Program-made: the position numbers and the translations under genes
NCBI RefSeq assembly: GCF_014646115.1
Contig: NZ_BMMV01000017.1
Coordinates: 1-64,000, forward strand
Source: Streptomyces camponoticapitis
GTDB taxonomy: Bacteria; Actinomycetota; Actinomycetes; Streptomycetales; Streptomycetaceae
Length of the DNA stretch: 64,000 bases
Reading direction: 5' to 3'
Shown here: piece after piece, positions 50,779 to 60,277 of the stretch
Numbering within the stretch: position 1 is the first letter of the stretch
Layout: each line of letters opens with the position of its first letter
The notes under the pieces: generated by a model
Database searches by the model: none
Seen by the model: only the letters and a program-made list of their open reading frames with translations
What the model was told of the DNA's origin: nothing

Positions 50779-52236
50779 ATGCCCAAGCCCGGAACAACAG
50801 GGAGAAGACGACTGGCCGTTGCGGCGGGGGTGCTGCTCATGGCGCTTCTCGTGCCGCCCGCCGCGGCGCGTGAGGACGGGCCGATCGCCGACCCGCTGCC
50901 CGATCCGACACTCTCCGAAATTGGCCTGGTTCTTGACGAGTTCTCGACGCTGCCCAAGTCGGAGCCGGTGCCGCCGCCGACCGACGACCGGCTCAAGCGC
51001 TGGGCCCGGATCAACTTCGTCGGTGAAGTCCCCGACGGGACGGGCCGGTTGTACGTCCCCGATCTCAACGGCAAGCTGTATCTGCTGGACAGCGCGGGCA
51101 CACCCACCGAGTACCTGGACGTCGGCGCCGAGGCCGGCCCCGACTTCTGGTCCCACCAGGGGCTCGGCAGCGGCTTCGGATTCGTCGCGTTCCACCCGGA
51201 GTTCGCCGCCAACGGCAAGTTCTACACCGTCCACACCGAGGCCAGGGACGCGTTGCGCAAACGCCCGGACCTGCCGTCCGGCGGAGTCACGGTCGTCCAC
51301 AGCGTGGTCACCGAGTGGACCGCCGACGACCCGGCCGCCACGGCCTTCGCGGGCTCGCGCCGTGAGGTGATGCGGCTCGGCTTCCAGGGCACGATCCACG
51401 ACATCCAGGAGATAAACTTCAACCCCAACGCCCGCCCCGGCGACGAGGATTACGGGCTCCTCTACATCGCCGCCGGGGACGGCGGAGCCGGCTGGCGCAG
51501 TTCGGTGCCGCAGGATCTGTACGTCCCGCAGGGCAAGATCCTGCGCATCGACCCGGCCGGCGACAACGGCCCCGGCGGCAAGTACGGCATCCCCCCGTCC
51601 AACCCCTTCGTCCACCGGCAGTACGTGCTCGGCGAGATCTACGCGTACGGCTTCCGCGATCCGCACCGGTTCAGCTGGGACTCCGGCGGCAGCGGGCAGA
51701 TGTTCGTGGGGAGCATCGGGGAGCACCGCATCGAGTCCGTGTACGACGTCAGGGCCGGTGACAATCTGGGCTGGAGCGACCGGGAGGGACCCTTCGAGTA
51801 CCGCAAGGAGGGGAACCCGACCTGCGGTGTCTACCAACTCCCGGACAACGACGAGCAGTACGGCTACACCTATCCGGTCGCGGCCTTCGACCACGTACCG
51901 CCGCCGGACACACCGTGCGCCGACAGCGGCAACGCGCTGATCGGCGGGTTCGTCTACCGGGGCACCGAGATCCCCGGGCTGCGGGGCAAGTACGTCTACG
52001 GCGAAGGCGTCGGGGGCCGGATCTTCTACTCCGACGTGGCGGACATGCGCCGCGGCGGGCCGCTCGCCGAGGTCCATCAGTTCCAGGTCCTGGACGCGGC
52101 CGGCGCGACGACCTCGATGGCGGAGCTGGCCGGGGACGACCGGGTCGACCTGCGGTTCGGTACGGACAGCGCCGGTGAGCTGTACGTGCTGGCGAAGGCC
52201 AACGGCAAGATCTGGAAGGTGACCGATGCGCGCTGA
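50779..52236 (+). CDS. Secreted PQQ-dependent sugar dehydrogenase-like (SGDH fold) protein
   Basis: A 485-residue protein with a signal peptide (LAVAAGVLLMALLVPPAAAR) and the six-bladed propeller of soluble glucose/sorbosone dehydrogenase relatives: WARINFVGEVPDGTGRLYVP, LLYIAAGDGGAGWRSSVPQD, GKILRIDPAG, EIYAYGFRDPHRFSWD and LYVLAKANGKIWKV. The blocks around the cofactor (Gly-Asp-Gly and FRDPHRF) are conserved. A role as quinoprotein sugar oxidase is inferred; many Streptomyces paralogues are uncharacterised. It overlaps the next gene by 11 bp. Confidence 0.88.
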   Translation: MPKPGTTGRRRLAVAAGVLLMALLVPPAAAREDGPIADPLPDPTLSEIGLVLDEFSTLPKSEPVPPPTDDRLKRWARINFVGEVPDGTGRLYVPDLNGKLYLLDSAGTPTEYLDVGAEAGPDFWSHQGLGSGFGFVAFHPEFAANGKFYTVHTEARDALRKRPDLPSGGVTVVHSVVTEWTADDPAATAFAGSRREVMRLGFQGTIHDIQEINFNPNARPGDEDYGLLYIAAGDGGAGWRSSVPQDLYVPQGKILRIDPAGDNGPGGKYGIPPSNPFVHRQYVLGEIYAYGFRDPHRFSWDSGGSGQMFVGSIGEHRIESVYDVRAGDNLGWSDREGPFEYRKEGNPTCGVYQLPDNDEQYGYTYPVAAFDHVPPPDTPCADSGNALIGGFVYRGTEIPGLRGKYVYGEGVGGRIFYSDVADMRRGGPLAEVHQFQVLDAAGATTSMAELAGDDRVDLRFGTDSAGELYVLAKANGKIWKVTDAR

Positions 52237-53206
52237 CTTCCCGGGGCGCAGGCTCGCTCTGACGCTCGCTCTGGTCACGACACTGCTGGTGACGGCCTTC
52301 GCACCGGCGGGTGATCCGGTGGCCCTTGAGCCCGTGGCGGGTGAGCCGGTGGCCGGGACCGCCGGCGCCGCCTCGCGCGTGCCGCGTCCCGTCGCCGCGT
52401 ACGACTTCGAGCACCCCGTCCCCGGTGACCCGGCCCGCGAGCGGGACCGGGGCCGCTCCGGCACCACGCTCGAACTCGTCAACGGCGGCGCCGGGTCACG
52501 GGTCGGGGACGACGAGCGGCGCGGCAAGGTCCTGCGTACACGCCAGGTCTCGCCCACGACCACGGGCAACGACGACTGGAAGGCCGGCGTGTACGGCCCG
52601 CAGGGGGTGCCGACCCTGGGCGCCTTCAACGGCGCGCGGCAGGCCACCGTGATGGGCTGGTTCAGGATGACCGGCGAGAATCCCGCACCGAACCCGGGCA
52701 CCCCCGACCCGGACGACCGTTACAACGCGATCGGCCTCGCCGGGATCCTCTCGGGCACCTCGCAGGGCCACGACGTGCGCGCCCTGCTCGAACTCATCAC
52801 CGTCGACGGGGAGATGAAGGTCGTCGCCCTCGGTCGGCGGGTGGACAACGGGAGTTCGCAGACGTTCGCCGCCGACGCCGACTGGCGGCGGATCCTGCCT
52901 CCGGGCACCTGGGTGTCCCTCGCCGCCACCTTCGACTTCGACGCCGGCACGATGGCGCTGTACCGCGACGGCCGCCCGCTGCCGGGCCGCTACGTCGTAC
53001 CCGGCGACCCCTGGGCGGTGGACGGGGCGCCGGAGCCCGACGCCGCGTCGCCGACCGATCCGCGCGGCATCAAGATCGGCGGCAGCTATCCGCAGAACAC
53101 CCAGGAGGGCAATCCCTGCGACTGCCGGATGGATGACCTGATGTTCTTCGACCGGGCGCTCACGCCCGCCGAGATCATGTCGCAGTACCGGCGGACGCGA
53201 GGATAA
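52226..53206 (+). CDS. Secreted LamG/concanavalin-like domain protein
   Basis: A 326-residue protein with a signal peptide (LALTLALVTTLLVTAFAPAG) and one LamG/laminin-G-type jelly-roll: RQATVMGWFRMTGENP, WVSLAATFDFDAGTMALYRD and the end block CRMDDLMFFDRALTPAEI. Its 5' end overlaps the sugar dehydrogenase gene by 11 bp in another frame, so the two are coupled and likely act outside the cell on the same glycan. Confidence 0.86.
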   Translation: MRADFPGRRLALTLALVTTLLVTAFAPAGDPVALEPVAGEPVAGTAGAASRVPRPVAAYDFEHPVPGDPARERDRGRSGTTLELVNGGAGSRVGDDERRGKVLRTRQVSPTTTGNDDWKAGVYGPQGVPTLGAFNGARQATVMGWFRMTGENPAPNPGTPDPDDRYNAIGLAGILSGTSQGHDVRALLELITVDGEMKVVALGRRVDNGSSQTFAADADWRRILPPGTWVSLAATFDFDAGTMALYRDGRPLPGRYVVPGDPWAVDGAPEPDAASPTDPRGIKIGGSYPQNTQEGNPCDCRMDDLMFFDRALTPAEIMSQYRRTRG

Positions 53207-53349
53207 TGGGGGAGGGGGAAATACAGCTTAATCAGGGCAATCAGTGGCATGAGGGCCCGGAAGCAGGGTGACCGTCGTCCGCCCCGGCCCCGGCCGGGCG
53301 CACGGCGGGGCGTCCGCGGGGCCCGACAGGCCGCAGTCCGGAGTCGAAC

Positions 53350-54669
53350 GTGAGCCGTTCCCGCATTGTCGTCGTCGGAGCCGGATTCGCCGGCTTCGAG
53401 GCCGCCCGTACGCTCTGCCGACGCGTACGGGACGAGGCCGAAGTCGTCCTCCTCAATCCGACCGACTACTTCCTCTACCTGCCGCTGCTGCCCCAGGTGG
53501 CCGCCGGAATCCTGGAGCCACGCCGGGTGACCGTCTCGTTGCCCGGCGCGCTGCCCCGGGTACGCCTCGTACTCGGGGAGGCGGACCACGTCGACCTGGA
53601 GAAACGGTCCGTGCGGTACAGGGGCCCCGAGGGCGAGACCGGCGAGCTGACGTACGACCGGCTCGTACTCGCCGTCGGCAGCGTCAACAAACTGCTGCCC
53701 ATCCCGGGCGTCGCCGAGTACGCGCACGGTTTCCGGGGCCTGCCCGAAGCCCTCTACCTGCGCGACCACGTCACCCGCCAGATCGAACTCGCCGCCGCCG
53801 GGGACAGCCCCGAAAACCCGGCGCGCACCACCTTCGTGGTCGTCGGCGCCGGCTACACCGGCACCGAGGTCGCCGCCCAGGGCAAGCTCTTCACCGACGA
53901 CCTGACCCGCAAGCAGCCCGGCCGGAAACGGAGGCCGGCCCCGCGCTGGCTCCTCCTCGACATCGCGCCCAGGGTCCTGCCCGAGCTGGACGAAAGACTC
54001 TCCGCCACCGCCGACCGCGTCCTGCGCCGGCGCGGCGTCGACGTCCGCACCGGCACGTCCGTCACGGAAGCCACCTCGGAGGGCGTCCATCTGGACGACG
54101 GGGAGTTCATCGAGACCCGGACCCTCGTCTGGTGCGTCGGCGTACGGCCGGACCCGCTGGTCGCCGATGTCGGCCTGCCCGTCGAACGCGGCCGGCTGGT
54201 CGTCGACCCCCGGCTCAACGTGCCCGGCCACCCCGAGGTCTTCGCGTGCGGTGACGCCGCCGCCGTACCCGATCTGACCAGGCCCGGGGAGTACACACCC
54301 ATGACCGCGCAGCACGCGACCCGCCAGGGCAAGGTGGCCGGCCGCAACGTGGCCGCGTCCCTCGGCCACGGGGAGCAGCAGTCGTACCTGCACCACGATC
54401 TCGGTTTCGTCGTCGACCTCGGCGGGGTCAAGGCGGCTGCCAACCCCCTGGGGGTGCACCTCTCCGGACCGGTGGCCGGGGCGGTCACCCGCGGTTATCA
54501 CCTGGCGGCCATGCCGGGGAACCGGGTGCGCGTCGCGGCGGACTGGGCGCTCGACGCGGTGCTGCCGCGGCAGTCCGTCCAGCTCGGCCTCGTACGCTCC
54601 TACAACGTTCCGCTCGACACCGCGTCCCCCGAACTGGCCAGGGTCCCCGGCGGGCCCCGTAAGGAGTGA
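53350..54669 (+). CDS. Type II NADH dehydrogenase (NDH-2)-like FAD oxidoreductase
   Basis: A 439-residue two-dinucleotide-fold enzyme transferring electrons from NADH to the quinone pool without proton pumping. FAD site IVVVGAGFAGFEAARTL near residue 6, NAD site FVVVGAGYTGTEVAAQ near 160, and FACGDAAAVPDLTRPGEYTP near 300. The C-terminus has a membrane-peripheral amphipathic pattern. GTG start. Followed after 4 bp by the pterin dehydratase gene, whose ribosome site AAGGAG lies inside this stop region. Confidence 0.9.
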   Translation: MSRSRIVVVGAGFAGFEAARTLCRRVRDEAEVVLLNPTDYFLYLPLLPQVAAGILEPRRVTVSLPGALPRVRLVLGEADHVDLEKRSVRYRGPEGETGELTYDRLVLAVGSVNKLLPIPGVAEYAHGFRGLPEALYLRDHVTRQIELAAAGDSPENPARTTFVVVGAGYTGTEVAAQGKLFTDDLTRKQPGRKRRPAPRWLLLDIAPRVLPELDERLSATADRVLRRRGVDVRTGTSVTEATSEGVHLDDGEFIETRTLVWCVGVRPDPLVADVGLPVERGRLVVDPRLNVPGHPEVFACGDAAAVPDLTRPGEYTPMTAQHATRQGKVAGRNVAASLGHGEQQSYLHHDLGFVVDLGGVKAAANPLGVHLSGPVAGAVTRGYHLAAMPGNRVRVAADWALDAVLPRQSVQLGLVRSYNVPLDTASPELARVPGGPRKE

Positions 54670-54673
54670 CCTC

Positions 54674-54976
54674 ATGGCGAAGGAAGCACTGTCGTCGCAG
54701 GAGATCGACGACCGGCTGGCGGCGCTGCCGGAGTGGTCCCTGGAGGACGGGAAGATCACCCGGAACTACCGGCTCACCGACCACTTCGCCGCGACGGCGA
54801 TGGTCGTGCACGTCGCGCGGATCCAGCAGGAGCTCAACCACCACTCCGATCTCACCCTCGGTTACAACACCGTCGACGTCGCGGTGAACTCGCACGACGT
54901 GGGCGGGATCACCGAGCGTGACTTCGATCTGGCCGCACGCGTCGAGGAGATCGCGCCCACGCACGGCGCGCTCTGA
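54674..54976 (+). CDS. 4a-hydroxytetrahydrobiopterin dehydratase (PCD/DCoH)
   Basis: A 100-residue pterin-4a-carbinolamine dehydratase: LPEWSLEDGKITRNYRL, then ELNHHSDLTLGYNTVDVAVN with the catalytic His pair and SHDVGGITERDFDLA. Length and fold are standard. It recycles the pterin cofactor of aromatic hydroxylases or acts as a RuBisCO-accessory-like PCD in other groups. Here it is next to a respiratory dehydrogenase and no hydroxylase is visible. Confidence 0.92.
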   Translation: MAKEALSSQEIDDRLAALPEWSLEDGKITRNYRLTDHFAATAMVVHVARIQQELNHHSDLTLGYNTVDVAVNSHDVGGITERDFDLAARVEEIAPTHGAL

Positions 54977-55051
54977 GCCGGCGACGGCCGCTGCGCGTGG
55001 GCGCCGGGACGCCCGTACCCAGGGGGCGTACGCGCCTCTAATCTGGGCGGT

Positions 55052-55993
55052 ATGGACGCGCTCGCCGGACTTCTCGACGGACCCCGGGCCCGAGGGGCCT
55101 TCCTGCTCCGCATGGTGATGGAACCGCCGTGGTCCGTCCGGATCGAGGACCGGGCGCCGCTGTGTCTGATGTGCGTCACGCGCGGCGAGGCCTGGATCGT
55201 CCGGGGCACGGACCTGCCACCCGTCCACGTGCTCCCGGGCGACGTCGCGATTGTGCGGGGCCCGGAGCCGTACACCGTCACCGACGCCCCGGGCAGTGCT
55301 CCGCAGGCCCTCATCGGCCCCGGCGGCACCTGCCACACACTGCGCGGCGAACCGCTCGCCCAGTCGATGAGGCTGGGCGTACGGACCTGGGGCAACGCGC
55401 TCGACGGACCCTCGACCATGCTCGTGGGCACCTATCAGATGGCGGGCGAGGTCAGCCGGCGGCTGCTCGACGCGCTTCCCGACGTGCTGCGTCTGCCCGC
55501 CGACGCCTGGGACTGCCCGCTGCTGCCCTTCCTGGACGACGAGATCTCACGAGACGACCCCGGCCAGAGCGTCGTGCTCGACCGGGTGCTCGACCTGCTG
55601 ATGATCGCGGTGCTGCGGACCTGGTTCTCCCGGCCCGACGCCGCCGCGCCCGGCTGGTACCGGGCCATGGGCGATCCGGTGGTGGGCCAGGCGCTGCGGC
55701 TGCTGCAGAACGAACCGGCCCGTCCGTGGACCGTCGCGTCGCTCGCCGCGGAGTGCGGGGTCTCCCGGGCGGCGCTCGCCCGCCGCTTCACCGAGCTGGT
55801 CGGCGAGTCACCGATGGCGTATCTCGCCGACTGGCGGCTGTCGTTGGCCGCCGACCGGTTGCGGGAGACGGACGCCACGGTCGAGTCGATCGCCCGGCAG
55901 GTCGGCTACGGCGGCTCGTTCGCGCTGAGCGCGGCGTTCAAGCGGGTACGGGGCATCAGCCCGCAGGAACACCGGGCGGGAAAGCGGGAGTAG
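55052..55993 (+). CDS. AraC-family transcriptional regulator (cupin_6 type)
   Basis: A 313-residue regulator: N-terminal cupin-like sensor domain (PPWSVRIEDRAPLCLMCVTR, GDVAIVRGPEPYTVTD) and a C-terminal pair of helix-turn-helices (WTVASLAAECGVSRAALARR and TVESIARQVGYGGSFALSAA). This group often controls small oxidoreductase genes; the convergent aldo/keto reductase or the genes upstream are candidates. Confidence 0.92.
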   Translation: MDALAGLLDGPRARGAFLLRMVMEPPWSVRIEDRAPLCLMCVTRGEAWIVRGTDLPPVHVLPGDVAIVRGPEPYTVTDAPGSAPQALIGPGGTCHTLRGEPLAQSMRLGVRTWGNALDGPSTMLVGTYQMAGEVSRRLLDALPDVLRLPADAWDCPLLPFLDDEISRDDPGQSVVLDRVLDLLMIAVLRTWFSRPDAAAPGWYRAMGDPVVGQALRLLQNEPARPWTVASLAAECGVSRAALARRFTELVGESPMAYLADWRLSLAADRLRETDATVESIARQVGYGGSFALSAAFKRVRGISPQEHRAGKRE

Positions 55994-56090
55994 GGCCTTC
56001 GGTTCCCCGGGTGCCCCGCTCTTCGCCGCCGCGCCCGCGCTCTTCCTCGGTGGCCGGCCGTCGCACCCGGCGGCGGCGGGGGAGACCCCC

Positions 56091-56120
56091 GGCGCCGGAC
56101 GGTCCGAACCGTCCGGCGCC
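56091..56120. terminator. Bidirectional terminator hairpin
   Basis: GGCGCCGGACGGT, loop CCGA, ACCGTCCGGCGCC: a perfect 13-bp stem between the convergent AraC and aldo/keto reductase genes. Confidence 0.8.
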
Positions 56121-56135
56121 CGGGGACCGGCGTGT

Positions 56136-56975
56136 TCAGGCGTCGTAGGTGTCCGGGTCCGGGCCCAGCCGGGTCCCGGAGTCCAGCGCGGCGAGCGCCG
56201 CCAGGTCCTCCGGGTCCAGCTCGAAGCCGAACGGTTCGAAGTTCTCCTTGATCCGCGACGGTGTCACGGACTTCGGTATCACCACGTTGCCGAGCTGAAG
56301 GTGCCAGCGCAGCACGATCTGCGCGGCGGTCCTGCCGTGCTTCCGCGCGATCGCCAGCACCGTCGGGACCTCCAGCAGCCCCTTGCCGGAGCCCAGCGGC
56401 GACCAGGCCTCCGTGACGATGCCGTGCTCGGCGTTGAACGCGCGCACCTCGGTCTGGGCGAGCTGCGGGTGCAGTTCCACCTGGTTGACCGCCGGCGGGA
56501 GGGATGTCCTGCCCAACAGGCGCCGCAGGTGCGCGGGCTGGAAGTTGGAGACGCCGACGGCCCTCGCCCGGCCGCTCCCGGCGATCTCCTCGAAGGCGCG
56601 CCAGATGGTGAGGAAGTCGTCACGCACGGCGCGCGGCCAGTGGATCAGATAGAGGTCGATGTGGTCGAGAGCGAGCCGTTCGAGGGAGCGGTCGAACGCG
56701 CGCAGGACAGCGTCACGCGTCCATGTCTCGTTCTTGCCGTTCCACAGCTTGGTGGTGACGAAGAGTTCGTCGCGGGGGATCCCGGAGGCACCTATGGCCT
56801 TGCCTGTGCCCTCTTCGTTCCCGTAGATCTCGGCCGTGTCGATGCTGCGGTAGCCGGCCTCCAGGGCCGTGCTCACCGCCCGCGTCGCCTCGTCGTCGGG
56901 TACCTGCCAGACACCGAACCCCAATTGGGGCATTTCGACGCCGTTGTTGAGGGTGAGGGAGGGGACCTTACTCAC
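56136..56975 (-). CDS. Aldo/keto reductase
   Basis: A 279-residue NADPH-dependent reductase of the AKR5/2,5-diketogluconate reductase type. GVEMPQLGFGVWQVP at the start, catalytic Asp/Tyr in YRSIDTAEIYGNEEGTG (Asp, Tyr), Lys in FVTTKLWN, His in LIHWPRA and the cofactor block VIPKSVTPSRIKENFE. All tetrad residues are present. Broad carbonyl substrates; no pathway context. Confidence 0.93.
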   Translation of the reverse strand: MSKVPSLTLNNGVEMPQLGFGVWQVPDDEATRAVSTALEAGYRSIDTAEIYGNEEGTGKAIGASGIPRDELFVTTKLWNGKNETWTRDAVLRAFDRSLERLALDHIDLYLIHWPRAVRDDFLTIWRAFEEIAGSGRARAVGVSNFQPAHLRRLLGRTSLPPAVNQVELHPQLAQTEVRAFNAEHGIVTEAWSPLGSGKGLLEVPTVLAIARKHGRTAAQIVLRWHLQLGNVVIPKSVTPSRIKENFEPFGFELDPEDLAALAALDSGTRLGPDPDTYDA

Positions 56976-57062
56976 GTGCGGTCGATCCTTACGTCGTCGG
57001 TTGATTTCTCAGGGCCGCAACCAACGCGGCCGCGCGGGCATTCCCGCGTGCTCCCCCCCGGG

Positions 57063-58886
57063 TCACCGGTAGAGCGCGTCCACCTCGACCGTGTACGCCG
57101 TCTCGATCGCCTTGCGTTTGAGCTTGAGCGACGGCGTCAGCAGTCCGTGCTCCTCGCTGAAGGGATGGGCCAGGATCCGGAACGTACGGATCGACTCGGC
57201 CTGCGACACCAGCGTGTTGGCGGCCACCACCGCCCGCCGGATCTCCAGCTCCAGATCCGGGTCGCGCACCAGGTCGACCGGTCCGAGCGGCGGCTTGCCC
57301 CGCATCGCCAGCCAGTGCTCCACCGCCTCCTGGTCGACGGTGACCAGCGCGGCGATGTACGGGCGGTTGTTGCCGACCACGATGCACTGGGCGACCAGGG
57401 CGTGCGCCCGTACGCGCTCCTCAAGAGCCGCCGGGGAAACGCTCTTTCCTCCGGACGTGACCAGGATCTCCTTCTTCCGCCCGGTGATGGTCAGATATCC
57501 GTCCTCGTCGAGCGCCCCGAGGTCACCCGTGGCGAGCCAGCCGTCACGCAGGACGGCTTCGGTGGCTTTCGGGTCGTTCAGATAGCCGTTGAAGACATGC
57601 CCGCCGTGCAGCCACACCTCGCCGTCCTTGGCGATGTGCACCGTGGTGCCGGGAATGGGCTGGCCGACCGTCCCGTACCGGGTGCGCTCGGGCGGGTTGG
57701 CGGTGGCGGCCGCGCTGGACTCCGTCAGGCCGTAGCCCTCGAAGACGGTGACACCGGCGCCCTCGAAGAAGAGGCCGAGCCGCCGGTCCATCCCCGAACC
57801 TCCCGACATCGCGTGCCGCACCCGGCCGCCCATCGCGGCACGCACCTTGGAGTACACGGCCTTCTCGAAGAACTGGTGCTGGATCCGCAGCCCCGCCGAA
57901 GGACCGGGGCCGAGCCCGAACGCCTTGTGCTCCATCGCCTCCGCGTACTTCACCGCGACGTCCACGGCCTTGTCGAACGGGCCTGTTCTGCCCTCGCGTT
58001 CCGCCTTGCGGCGCGCGGCGTGGAAGATCTTCTCGAAGATGTACGGCACGGCCAGGATGAAGGACGGCCGGAACGCGGCCAGGTCCGGGAGCAGTTCGTT
58101 CGCCCGCATCACCGGCTGGTGGCCCAGCTTCACCCGCCCCCGGATCGCGGCGATCTCGACCATCCGGCCGAAGACGTGCGCGAGCGGCAGGAAGAGGAGC
58201 GTCGACGCCTCGTCGCCCCGCTTGGAGTGGAAGACCGGCTCCCAGCGGGCGATCATCGTGTCCGTCTCGAACATGAAGTTCGCGTGCGTGATCACACAGC
58301 CCTTGGGGCGGCCGGTGGTGCCCGAGGTGTAGATGACCGTGGCCGTGGAGTCGGGTGTGACCGCCCGGCAGTGCCGGTGGACGACCTCGTCGTCGATGTC
58401 GGCGCCGGCGCGGGTCAGTTCGTCGACGGCGCCGGCGTCCAGCTGCCACAGCTTCTTGAGCCGGGGGAGACGGTCGATCACCGAGCCGACGGTCATCGCG
58501 TGGTCCTCGTGCTCGACCACGCACGCCGACACCTCGGAGTCGTACAGCATCCAGAAGACCTGCTCGGCGGAGGAGGTCGGATAGACCGGCACGGACTGGG
58601 CGCCGACCGACCAGAGCGCGAAGTCGAAGACCGTCCACTCGTACCGGGTACGGCACATGATCGCGACCCGGTCGCCGAACCGGACACCGTGCGCCAGCAG
58701 CCCCTTGGACAGGGCCATCACCTCGTCGCGGAACTGGGCCGACGTCACGTCGTGCCACACGCCGTCGGCGTCCTTGCGGCCGAGCGCGACCCGGTCGGGA
58801 TCGTCCATCGCATGATCGAATACGGCGTCCGCCAGCCCGCCCGCATGGGGCGCAGACGCCATGGGTCGGACTGTGAACTCGCGCAA
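57063..58886 (-). CDS. Long-chain fatty-acid--CoA ligase (AMP-forming)
   Basis: A 607-residue adenylating enzyme of the FACL/FadD15 group. Phosphate loop VIYTSGTTGRPKG near residue 190, YGLTESSAAATANPP near 383, GWLATGDLGALDEDGYLTIT near 453 and the C-terminal GRKKEILVTSGGKSVSP. It activates long-chain fatty acids. The start is read as TTG at 58886 because AAGGAG is at proper distance and the family begins soon after; a start further upstream (58913) lacks one. Confidence 0.92.
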   Translation of the reverse strand: MREFTVRPMASAPHAGGLADAVFDHAMDDPDRVALGRKDADGVWHDVTSAQFRDEVMALSKGLLAHGVRFGDRVAIMCRTRYEWTVFDFALWSVGAQSVPVYPTSSAEQVFWMLYDSEVSACVVEHEDHAMTVGSVIDRLPRLKKLWQLDAGAVDELTRAGADIDDEVVHRHCRAVTPDSTATVIYTSGTTGRPKGCVITHANFMFETDTMIARWEPVFHSKRGDEASTLLFLPLAHVFGRMVEIAAIRGRVKLGHQPVMRANELLPDLAAFRPSFILAVPYIFEKIFHAARRKAEREGRTGPFDKAVDVAVKYAEAMEHKAFGLGPGPSAGLRIQHQFFEKAVYSKVRAAMGGRVRHAMSGGSGMDRRLGLFFEGAGVTVFEGYGLTESSAAATANPPERTRYGTVGQPIPGTTVHIAKDGEVWLHGGHVFNGYLNDPKATEAVLRDGWLATGDLGALDEDGYLTITGRKKEILVTSGGKSVSPAALEERVRAHALVAQCIVVGNNRPYIAALVTVDQEAVEHWLAMRGKPPLGPVDLVRDPDLELEIRRAVVAANTLVSQAESIRTFRILAHPFSEEHGLLTPSLKLKRKAIETAYTVEVDALYR

Positions 58887-59187
58887 TGACCTGCTCCTTG
58901 TGGCGCTCCGCACGGCGCCGTGACGCTACCCCAAGGCGGAGTCCGGCGGGAGGGAGCGGACGGAAGTCGCGCCTTGCCGTATCGGTGCAGGTCAGAGGCA
59001 GGAAGACGGCGCTGAGGAAAGACTGCGGACGGTCTTCTGACCGTAGAGTAAGTGTGCCTTGGGGGAATCTCCACCGAATCTGTACGGTGCGATTACGCCC
59101 CCGCCCCGGGGAGGGGGCTTGGCCTGTACCAGCGCCTCGGTGTGGCGGGTTCTCGTCGGTGGCGGATGTCGCGGATCTGGCGGGTGT
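58887..59187. other. Intergenic stretch
   Basis: About 300 bp between the FadD and LysR genes. It holds the FadD promoter and GC-rich inverted repeats (for example GCCCCC...GGGGGC near 59097-59118). No gene is recognised. Confidence 0.4.
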
Positions 59188-59204
59188 GCCGCGAGAGTCG
59201 CGGC
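59188..59204. terminator. Hairpin at the LysR stop codon
   Basis: GCCGCGA, loop GAG, TCGCGGC: a perfect 7-bp stem immediately downstream of the LysR gene. Confidence 0.6.
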
Positions 59205-60110
59205 TCAGCGCGCCTCGGCCGGGCGGTGCAGCCGGTCGCCGCCCGCCAGAATGGCGTCGGCGAGCGCGTCCGCCGGACTCCGGTCCGACGCCCGCGCCGC
59301 CGCACGGACCGGCCGCCGTCCGTGCAGCAGCACGAAGTCCACACCGCCCAGCTCCGGCAGGGCCGCGCGGGCCGGTACGGGCACCAGGCCCGGCGGGATC
59401 AGTCCACGGGTGTGCGCCATCACGCCGAGACCCGCGCGGGCCGCCGCGATCAGCCCGCTCAGGCTCGCGCTCGTACAGGCGATGCGCCAGGCGCGCCCGT
59501 CCGCCTCCAGCACCTCCAGGGCGCGGGCGCGGGTGATGCCGGGCGCCGGGAACAGGATCAGCGGCACCGGACGCTCGGGATCGATCCGCAGCCGCGGCGC
59601 CCCGATCCAGACCAGCGTGGACTGCCAGACCAGCTCGCCGTGCGTGTCACCGCCCCGGCGCTTGGCCAGCACCAGATCCAGCTCGCCGGCCGCCAGGCGC
59701 TCGTGCAGCACCCCGGACAGCTCGACGGTCAGCTCCAGATCGACCTCGGGGTGATCCGCGCGGAACGACTCCAGGATCTCGGGCAGCCGCGTCAGGACGA
59801 AGTCCTCGGAGGCGCCGAAGCGGAGCCTGCCGCGCAGCCGGGTCCCGGAGAAGTACTCCGCCGCCCGCTCGTGGGCCGCGAGGATCGTACGGGCGAAGCC
59901 GAGCATGGCCTCGCCGTCCTCGGTCAGCTCCACACTGTGCGTGTCCCGCGTGAAGAGCTGCCGGCCCCCGGCCGCCGCCTCCAGCCGCCGTACGTGCTGG
60001 CTGACCGTCGACTGCCGTACGCCGAGGCGCCGCGCGGCCTGGGTGAAGCTCAGGGTCTGCGCCACGGCGAGGAAGGTACGCAGCTGCGCGGGGTCGTACA
60101 TGTCGTACAT
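59205..60110 (-). CDS. LysR-family transcriptional regulator
   Basis: About 301 residues: N-terminal winged helix AQLRTFLAVAQTLSFTQAAR, RRLGVRQSTVSQHVRRLEAA, then an LTTR substrate-binding domain (RLRFGASEDFVLTRLPEILE). The start is uncertain: ATG 60101, 60110 or 60134 are in frame. Divergent from the BASS transporter gene, which it probably regulates from the shared 160-bp region. Confidence 0.92.
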   Translation of the reverse strand: MYDMYDPAQLRTFLAVAQTLSFTQAARRLGVRQSTVSQHVRRLEAAAGGRQLFTRDTHSVELTEDGEAMLGFARTILAAHERAAEYFSGTRLRGRLRFGASEDFVLTRLPEILESFRADHPEVDLELTVELSGVLHERLAAGELDLVLAKRRGGDTHGELVWQSTLVWIGAPRLRIDPERPVPLILFPAPGITRARALEVLEADGRAWRIACTSASLSGLIAAARAGLGVMAHTRGLIPPGLVPVPARAALPELGGVDFVLLHGRRPVRAAARASDRSPADALADAILAGGDRLHRPAEAR

Positions 60111-60277
60111 GCGGCACAGGGTAGCCCGGGTCATCGCGGACCGTGATGACAGTCAGAGCCGCATGCGGGATTCCCGATCAAGCTCGGGCCCTGGATCATG
60201 GAGAGCGCGCGATCCGTCCCGGAACACGGACCAAGATCCGGAACGCGTAAGAGATCCGGAGCACACAGCAAGAGCCA

